From Clostridiales bacterium (lineage in GTDB: Bacteria; Bacillota; Clostridia; Saccharofermentanales; Saccharofermentanaceae), in contig JAFZHS010000019.1 of NCBI GenBank assembly GCA_017554745.1, positions 62,001 through 126,000 of the forward strand: 64,000 nucleotides of DNA. Reading direction: 5' to 3'. This document shows, in pieces, positions 56,330-61,458 of the stretch. The notes below the pieces were generated by a model that saw only the letters and a list, made by a program, of their open reading frames with translations, was not told where the DNA came from and did no database searches. Both the position numbers and the translations under genes were made by a program. The stretch's first letter is position 1, and each line of letters opens with the position of its first letter.

Positions 56330-58747
56330 ATGTTAGTACCATTAAGCTGGCTTAAAGATTATGTAGATATCGACGTCACACCTGATGAGCTCGAAGAAAA
56401 GCTCTTCAGCTGCGGCTTCGAAGTAGAAGAAAAATACCAGGTAGGCAAGGACATCAGCAAGGTCGTTGTCGGTGAAGTCAAGACATGCGAAGCTATCGAA
56501 GGCACACACCTTCACCTTTGCACTGTCGATGCAGGCGAGAACGGCGTTCTTCAGATCTGCTGCGGCGCTGATAACGTTGCTGCAGGCGGCAAGTATCCTC
56601 TCGCTCTGATCGGTGCACAGGTCTATGCCACGGCAAAAGACCACAAGACTGTAGAAGGCCTCATGACCATTGGTCAGGGCAAGCTCAGGGGCTACGATTC
56701 ATACGGCATGCTCTGTTCCGGCGTTGAGATCGGCGTTACCGAGGACATGTTCCCCGGCGCAGGCTACGACGGACTTCTCGTGCTTCCCGCTGACTCCGTT
56801 CCGGGCGCAGACGTTAAGCCTATCTTGGGTCTGGACGATTATATTTTCGACGTTTCCATCACGGCAAACAGACCTGACTGCCAGTCGATCTTCGGTATCG
56901 CAAGAGAAGTTGCAGCAGTCCTTGGCAAGCCCATCAAGGAGCCCGCACTCGACTACACAGAGAGCGATGTTGCGATCGATTTCAACATCCGCGTATCCGC
57001 TCCTGACCTCTGCCCGAGATATATCGGTCACTACGTTTCCGACGTTACGATCGGCGAGTCTCCACTCTGGATGAAGAGACGTCTTGCTCTTGTCGGATGC
57101 TCTGCGATCTCCAATGTCGTAGACATCACAAACTACGTGCTCTACGAGCTTGGACAGCCGATGCACGCTTTCGATTATTCTTACCTTGAAGGCGGCGAGA
57201 TCCATGTCCGCCGTGCCGAAAACGGGGAGAAGATCGTTACTCTGGACGAGAAGGAATTCGCTCTTACTTCAGACAATCTCGTCATCTGCGACGGCGTTAA
57301 GCCCGTTGCTCTGGCAGGCATCATGGGCGGTCTCAATTCCGAGATCCTCGATACGACAAAGGCTGTCATGTTCGAAGCTGCAAAGTTCGCTCACGACAAC
57401 ATCCGTAAGAGCTCCAAGGCTTTGGGCCAGGTATCTGATTCTTCGATGAGATTCTCCAAGGGCGTTGACGAATACACGACCGTCATGGCAATGAAGCGTG
57501 CCCTCCACCTCATCGAAGAACTCGGCTGCGGCAAGGTCTCCAAGACTGCTTTCGATGTCAACACAGGCAACTCCATTGAGCCCAGAAAGCTTACCGTAAG
57601 CGTTGCAAAGGTAAACGGCGTTCTCGGAATCAAGGTGCCTGACGAAGATATCGTCCGCATCTTAACGGGCCTTAACTTCGCACCCGAACTTAACGGCGAC
57701 GAGCTCACGATCTACATCCCCGGCTATCGTGTCGACATGGAGTCCTACCAGGATGTTGCCGAAGAAGTCATCCGTATGTACGGCTACGATCACATCACGC
57801 CTACATTCATCCCGACGGCCAAGGTCACTTCCGGCGGATACAATCTCAAGCAGCGTTCCGAGCTCAAGATCAAGAATGCACTCTGCGCAGCAGGCGCTTC
57901 CGAAGGCGTACACTATTCATTCTTCTCGCCTTCAGACTTCGATCTGCTTCGTCTGCCTGAGGACGCACCCGAGAGATTCGCGATCAAGCTCGTAAATCCG
58001 ATCAACATCGATCTCTCACTGATGCGTACGACTCTCGCTCCCCAGATGATCAAGGCGATGGCCCGCAATCAGAAGAACGCTATTTTGTCAGGCCGCATCT
58101 ATGAGATGGGCAACAAGTTCCTTCCCAAGAGCCTGCCCCTCACGGAATATCCTGACGAGCGCGAGACCATCTGCATCGGTGTTTTCGGCGAGGACGAAGA
58201 CTTCTACTCATTGAAGGGTCTCGTTGACGTTATCGCTTCCGCTTTGGACGTCGAGTTCGACTACGAGAAGTCTTCCAAGACATTCCTCCACCCGGGCAGA
58301 ACCGCAAAGGTCATCTGCAACGGTGAAGAAGTAGGCTATCTGGGCCAGGTCCTCTACGAGATCTGCGATGAGCTCGACATGCGAGTTCCCGCATACGTCG
58401 CCGAGATCGATCTGCGCACATTAAGCAAGTACTACGGCAAGGACAGAAAGTTCATTCCTCTTCCGAAGTTCCTCGAAGAGAAACGCGACTTCTGCTTCGT
58501 CATGGATAAGTCCGTCACATGCGCCACAGTCGAGAAAGAGATTGCCGCTTCATGCGACTACATCACCAAGATCGAGCTTTTCGATATCTACGAGGGCGCA
58601 CAGCTTGGGCCGGACAAGAAGAGCCTCGCATTCAGTGTTGTCTTCACTCCGAAGGACGAGGAATTCAAGCCCGAAGTCATCGACGGCTTCGTTGCTTCCA
58701 TCCTCAAGAACCTTGAGGAGAAGTACGGCATCACACTGAGAGCGTAA
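56330..58747 (+). CDS. pheT: Phenylalanyl-tRNA synthetase beta subunit
   Basis: 805 residues. N-terminal EMAP-like tRNA-binding domain (VVVGEVKTCEAIEGTHLHLC), B3/B4 editing domain, B5 domain, the catalytic-like core and a C-terminal FDX-ACB anticodon-binding domain (FLEEKRDFCFVMDKSVTCAT). Complete and of usual length for the bacterial beta chain. It follows pheS under T-box control and is closed by the terminator at 58772. Confidence 0.96.
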   Translation: MLVPLSWLKDYVDIDVTPDELEEKLFSCGFEVEEKYQVGKDISKVVVGEVKTCEAIEGTHLHLCTVDAGENGVLQICCGADNVAAGGKYPLALIGAQVYATAKDHKTVEGLMTIGQGKLRGYDSYGMLCSGVEIGVTEDMFPGAGYDGLLVLPADSVPGADVKPILGLDDYIFDVSITANRPDCQSIFGIAREVAAVLGKPIKEPALDYTESDVAIDFNIRVSAPDLCPRYIGHYVSDVTIGESPLWMKRRLALVGCSAISNVVDITNYVLYELGQPMHAFDYSYLEGGEIHVRRAENGEKIVTLDEKEFALTSDNLVICDGVKPVALAGIMGGLNSEILDTTKAVMFEAAKFAHDNIRKSSKALGQVSDSSMRFSKGVDEYTTVMAMKRALHLIEELGCGKVSKTAFDVNTGNSIEPRKLTVSVAKVNGVLGIKVPDEDIVRILTGLNFAPELNGDELTIYIPGYRVDMESYQDVAEEVIRMYGYDHITPTFIPTAKVTSGGYNLKQRSELKIKNALCAAGASEGVHYSFFSPSDFDLLRLPEDAPERFAIKLVNPINIDLSLMRTTLAPQMIKAMARNQKNAILSGRIYEMGNKFLPKSLPLTEYPDERETICIGVFGEDEDFYSLKGLVDVIASALDVEFDYEKSSKTFLHPGRTAKVICNGEEVGYLGQVLYEICDELDMRVPAYVAEIDLRTLSKYYGKDRKFIPLPKFLEEKRDFCFVMDKSVTCATVEKEIAASCDYITKIELFDIYEGAQLGPDKKSLAFSVVFTPKDEEFKPEVIDGFVASILKNLEEKYGITLRA

Positions 58748-58771
58748 GCCGTTATACAATCTGTTTTTCAG

Positions 58772-58801
58772 GGCCGTCTCCGCATGGGGGCGGCCTTTTT
58801 T
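58772..58801 (+). terminator. Terminator of pheST
   Basis: GGCCGTCTCC (58772-58781) pairs with GGGGGCGGCC (58785-58794) around a tight loop, with two G-T pairs, followed by TTTTTTT. It lies 24 bases after the pheT stop. Confidence 0.88.
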
Positions 58802-58816
58802 GTGTGTGGCTCCAAC

Positions 58817-58944
58817 GGTCAATTCCTAAATCCTTCACGAAAACACTCTGATTCGTGAAGAAAATCTGCAAAAACCATAGAATTTGCAAAAATCCTTCAC
58901 GAAAGCGGGTCATTTCGTGAAGAATTCAGGTTTGTGAATTGACC
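58817..58944. repeat. CCTTCACGAAA two-hairpin array closed by a 9-base stem
   Basis: GGTCAATTC (58817-58825) is an exact inverse complement of GAATTGACC (58936-58944). Inside are two hairpins: TCCTTCACGAAAA (58831-58843) with TTCGTGAAG (58852-58860), and TCCTTCACGAAA (58893-58904) with TTTCGTGAAG (58913-58922). Between them lies AAATCTGCAAAAA and ATTTGCAAAAA. The word CCTTCACGAAA and ATCTGCAAAA also occur in the array at 5438-5539. The whole could fold as a closed three-way structure. No gene is encoded. Confidence 0.7.
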
Positions 58945-58990
58945 TGCTCATTTTCCTCATCGAAAACAACTTTCCTGATTACGTTCGCGC

Positions 58991-59029
58991 TTGTCGGTTT
59001 TGTCGAATTTTGTCGAGAAAAACCGACAA
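58991..59029. repeat. TTGTCGGTTTT / AAAACCGACAA hairpin at a promoter
   Basis: TTGTCGGTTTT (58991-59001) and AAAACCGACAA (59019-59029) are perfect 11-base inverse copies; TTGTCGA-type copies lie in the loop. The pair ends 11 bases before TATAAT of the next gene, so it may be an operator over the -35 region. Confidence 0.6.
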
Positions 59030-59039
59030 ACACCCGTTG

Positions 59040-59045
59040 TATAAT
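59040..59045 (+). promoter_or_regulatory. -10 box six bases before a start codon (leaderless candidate)
   Basis: TATAAT at 59040-59045, then CGAGCC, then ATG at 59052. With transcription starting about seven bases past the -10 box, the message would begin at or near its ATG. No ribosome site lies before the ATG. Confidence 0.55.
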
Positions 59046-59051
59046 CGAGCC

Positions 59052-59888
59052 ATGGAATTGTTTAATACCTACATCCCGCGAGAGTACCTTGCTCTCAAAA
59101 TCAACTATCTCAAACAGCAGCTCGAGCAGTTGCCTGTAGTTAAAACATGTACTCATGTTGTGGATGGACAGCACGTCGCACGAGTGATAGTTGGTTCCCA
59201 CAGATATAATTTGGGGACTCATTACGGAGATGAATACTACGATATCTGGAAAACCCGCGACACCCTCACCCGCGAGCTCAACGTCTACCAGGCTATCTGG
59301 GACAGCAACTTCAAAAGCGACCCGCCCAAAGATTGTGATCCGCATCCGGCCAACCGCGTAGTTTATGTCGATACAAACAAGCCGGTCTTTATGAACAAGG
59401 CATACTTTGACAGCCTCGAAAACGATGCCAACACAAGTTTCCCTAAGCCCGAAAACTACGAATTCAACGGCATCAAGTACCGCTCAGCTGCCGAGCGCGA
59501 GATAGCGATCTTTTACACCGAATCGGGTATTCCGTTCAAGTACGAACCAAAGGTCTTCCTGAAGGGTATGGCCAAGGCAACATTTCCTGACTTTGTTCCT
59601 TACTTCGAAGAGATCGACAACTGTAAGTTCCACGAACACTTCGGAATGAGTGACTATTCGGATTACTACAAGACGAGCAAGATCAAGTTCAGCAATTTCG
59701 CTAATGCCGGCCTGGTCCAGGATCTAGACGTGATCTTTACCACGAGCAACGATGATACAACGTTCGATCCGAGACACTTCTCCGCCAAACTGAACGCTGC
59801 GATCTACGGGACGGTCGTCATTAACAAGCAGGTTGCTAAAGAACGGGATACTGCAGGTACTGCTTCGAAGACTGGCACCGCGGCTTGA
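59052..59888 (+). CDS. PD-(D/E)XK nuclease-like protein, function unknown
   Basis: About 278 residues from ATG 59052. The C-terminal half reads KYRSAAEREIAIFYTESGIP, then FKYEPKVFL, FPDFVPYF and FHEHFGMSD. A conserved Glu in a helix, then a Pro-Asp-Phe and a Glu-His-Phe-Gly, resembles restriction-endonuclease-like domains in phage and helicase-associated proteins, where Asp and Glu bind metal. The N-terminal half (LKQQLEQLPVVKTCTHVVDG) is helical and of unknown role. There is no methyltransferase partner next to it. Function is not established; the similarity is by motif pattern only. Confidence 0.6.
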   Translation: MELFNTYIPREYLALKINYLKQQLEQLPVVKTCTHVVDGQHVARVIVGSHRYNLGTHYGDEYYDIWKTRDTLTRELNVYQAIWDSNFKSDPPKDCDPHPANRVVYVDTNKPVFMNKAYFDSLENDANTSFPKPENYEFNGIKYRSAAEREIAIFYTESGIPFKYEPKVFLKGMAKATFPDFVPYFEEIDNCKFHEHFGMSDYSDYYKTSKIKFSNFANAGLVQDLDVIFTTSNDDTTFDPRHFSAKLNAAIYGTVVINKQVAKERDTAGTASKTGTAA

Positions 59889-59894
59889 TTGCGA

Positions 59895-59900
59895 TATAAT
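59895..59900 (+). promoter_or_regulatory. -10 box six bases before a start codon (leaderless candidate)
   Basis: TATAAT (59895-59900), TAGCGC, then ATG 59907. No ribosome site precedes the ATG. This is the same spacing as at 59040, and similar to 31094 on the minus strand. Confidence 0.55.
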
Positions 59901-59906
59901 TAGCGC

Positions 59907-60137
59907 ATGAGCATACTTATCAAAGACACGACAAGAGAAGAGCGCGAGAAGATCGTCGCGGAGTCCATCGGAAACATCAGCGGTTCATGCGACGGCTGCA
60001 TGTCGGGTCTGGTCGAGATGTACCAGGACTACATCGACGGCAAGAAGGAGATCCGTGAGATCAACATGGAGTTCAGAGCCCATTACGAATCGGGCTTGGA
60101 CGGCCCCGTCAAATCCGACTGCGGATACAAGGAATAA
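59907..60137 (+). CDS. Small conserved acidic protein, function unknown
   Basis: 76 residues, without signal or membrane segment. It contains GSCDGCMSGLVEMYQDYIDG, with a C-x-x-C pair and a helical acidic tail, and ends in SDCGYKE. The Cys pair plus the final Cys could bind a metal or an Fe-S cluster, but this is not sure. I do not recognise a named family. It has a leaderless-type promoter of its own and no operon partner. Confidence 0.6.
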   Translation: MSILIKDTTREEREKIVAESIGNISGSCDGCMSGLVEMYQDYIDGKKEIREINMEFRAHYESGLDGPVKSDCGYKE

Positions 60138-60155
60138 GCCGCGCGCAAAAACAGT

Positions 60156-60185
60156 TTGACGTATCGTCAAGTACTGTAGTACAAT
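60156..60185 (+). promoter_or_regulatory. Palindromic operator and promoter of the third leader transcript
   Basis: TTGACG (60156-60161), an 18-base spacer and TACAAT (60180-60185). TTGACGTATCGTCAA (60156-60170) is a perfect palindrome over the -35 box, and GTACTGTAGTAC (60171-60182) is a second one touching the -10 box. This looks like a regulator site of a kind not seen elsewhere in the window. Confidence 0.65.
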
Positions 60186-60215
60186 CTCGAAAACCAAAAC
60201 GGGAGGTACGCAACA

Positions 60216-60272
60216 ATGCTGAAGTCATTTAGAGCATCAATGATGGTTCAGCAGCAGGCCATTGCCAGATAG
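60216..60272 (+). CDS. Leader peptide upstream of the methyltransferase gene
   Basis: 18 residues, MLKSFRASMMVQQQAIAR, with GGGAGGT eight bases before ATG. Three Gln codons in a row and two Met pairs are unusual for such a short peptide. It is followed by a hairpin and T-run and then by a methyltransferase gene, the same layout as the cysteine leaders, but without Cys. It may sense glutamine, methionine or a drug through ribosome pausing. This is inferred from layout alone. Confidence 0.55.
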   Translation: MLKSFRASMMVQQQAIAR

Positions 60273-60313
60273 GGCACAGGCTTAGTTTGTTGCGCACTTA
60301 AGTAAAAGAGTTC

Positions 60314-60350
60314 AAACGGTCAGGAGCCCCAAAGGCACTGGCCGTTTTTT
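60314..60350 (+). terminator. Attenuator-like terminator after the third leader
   Basis: AAACGGTCAG (60314-60323) pairs with TGGCCGTTT (60339-60347, one G-T), with GCC and GGC inside, and a run of six T. It stands 41 bases beyond the leader peptide and about 100 before the methyltransferase. Confidence 0.75.
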
Positions 60351-60377
60351 ATTTCTCAAGCGAAAGGAGGCATCGGT

Positions 60378-60506
60378 ATGACGCAGCAGTCAAATGAAGA
60401 TCACCAGGAAAAGTATCGACAGTGTTTTTACGATTTGAAAGGAGAACAAAATGAAAGCTATAGACAGTTCAGTCACGGCATATTACGATGCCGGAGAAGA
60501 GTTTAA
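60378..60506 (+). CDS. Possible small ORF overlapping the methyltransferase start
   Basis: 42 codons from ATG 60378, eight bases after AAAGGAGG, ending at TAA inside the methyltransferase gene in another frame. The product, MTQQSNEDHQEKYRQCF and onward, has no known motif. The strong ribosome site suggests it is translated and may couple to or compete with the methyltransferase start at 60451, which has its own AAAGGAG site. It could also be a relic of the leader. Confidence 0.35.
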   Translation: MTQQSNEDHQEKYRQCFYDLKGEQNESYRQFSHGILRCRRRV

Positions 60507-61302
60507 CCGGCTGCGCACGGGCATTGGCCGGATCGAGTTTGAGAGGACAAAAGAAATACTGACAGAGACCCTTCCGGAGGCGCCTGCAGTCATCTACGAC
60601 ATCGGCGGCGCGTACGGAGAATACGCGTGGTGGCTTACTTCACTCGGTTATGAAGTGCATCTTTTTGACCTGTCCGAAAGAAACATCGCGATGAGCAGTC
60701 TTTTGGCAGAAGAATACAAGGGCTTCGAGCTCGCGGCCAAGGAAGTGTGCGACGCGAGAGATGTCCCGAGAGAGGACAGCAGCTGCGACGCGGTCCTTTT
60801 CATGGGGCCCCTCTATCACATCACGGATCACGATGAGCGGATAAAGGCAGTCAAGGAGTGTTACCGTCTGCTCAGAAAGGGCGGAAAGCTTTACACAGCA
60901 ACGCTTACGCCGTTCTCGTGCCTGCTTCACAACATCACCGTTTATTCGCCGAACGGCGAGAACAAGAACACCTGGCTAGAGGATCCGGGCTTCGTAAAGA
61001 TGATAGAGAGGGAGCTTGATGACGGGTGTCATGTAAATCCCGGAAGAACAGTCTACAGCGGCATTGGGAGCGCGCATTTTCACTCGGCCGCGACCCTCAG
61101 AGAAGAGCTCGCGGAAGGAGGCTTCGGTGAGACGGAAGTGCACGGGATCATGGGCGGAGCGTGGCTCGTCCGTGACCTCGATACACTGTGGGAGAATGAG
61201 ATCTCGCGTGAGGCAATAATGAATACCGTAAGGCTCCTGGATGGTCACGAGGAGATCCTGGGACTGTCCGGTCATCTGCTCGGGGTGTCTGTGAAAGGTT
61301 GA
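60451..61302 (+). CDS. Class I SAM-dependent methyltransferase
   Basis: 283 residues, ATG after AAAGGAGAACAAA. Motif I is VIYDIGGAYGEYAWWL, motif II is VHLFDLSERN, and the post-motif is CDAVLFMGPLYHITDH, typical of the UbiE/Methyltransf_11 type. LRKGGKLYTATLTPF follows. Length is usual. It is the only protein gene behind the leader peptide at 60216 and its terminator. Because ribosome-targeting resistance genes often have this layout, methylation of a ribosomal or drug substrate is possible, but the motifs are those of small-molecule methyltransferases rather than Erm or Cfr enzymes. Confidence 0.78.
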   Translation: MKAIDSSVTAYYDAGEEFNRLRTGIGRIEFERTKEILTETLPEAPAVIYDIGGAYGEYAWWLTSLGYEVHLFDLSERNIAMSSLLAEEYKGFELAAKEVCDARDVPREDSSCDAVLFMGPLYHITDHDERIKAVKECYRLLRKGGKLYTATLTPFSCLLHNITVYSPNGENKNTWLEDPGFVKMIERELDDGCHVNPGRTVYSGIGSAHFHSAATLREELAEGGFGETEVHGIMGGAWLVRDLDTLWENEISREAIMNTVRLLDGHEEILGLSGHLLGVSVKG

Positions 61303-61309
61303 TAGTTTG

Positions 61310-61396
61310 CTGCCTGATATTTGGGCAATAAGTCAAAAATATTAGTTTTCTTTGATTTTTAGTATAAATATTAGGCAGATTTTTATATTATTGTCC
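61310..61396. repeat. Interleaved inverted repeats before the second LRR gene
   Basis: CTGCCTGATATTT (61310-61322) pairs 12 of 13 with AAATATTAGGCAG (61366-61378), and GGGCAATAA (61323-61331) pairs 8 of 9 with TTATTGTCC (61388-61396). The order is arm 1, arm 2, arm 1', arm 2', so both stems together would form a pseudoknot. AAATATTAG also repeats directly at 61337 and 61366. It lies in the leader or promoter of the LRR gene and may also end the methyltransferase message. Confidence 0.55.
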
Positions 61397-61458
61397 GAAG
61401 AAGGATCCTCTTGCGAGGATTAATAGGAACTGCGCGAATTTAGTTCGGGAGAATCATT

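Noticed and set aside
60451..61302. Erm or Cfr-type rRNA methyltransferase
   Set aside because: Despite the leader peptide layout, the motifs are those of UbiE-like small-molecule methyltransferases, and no radical SAM cysteines or Erm motifs are seen.
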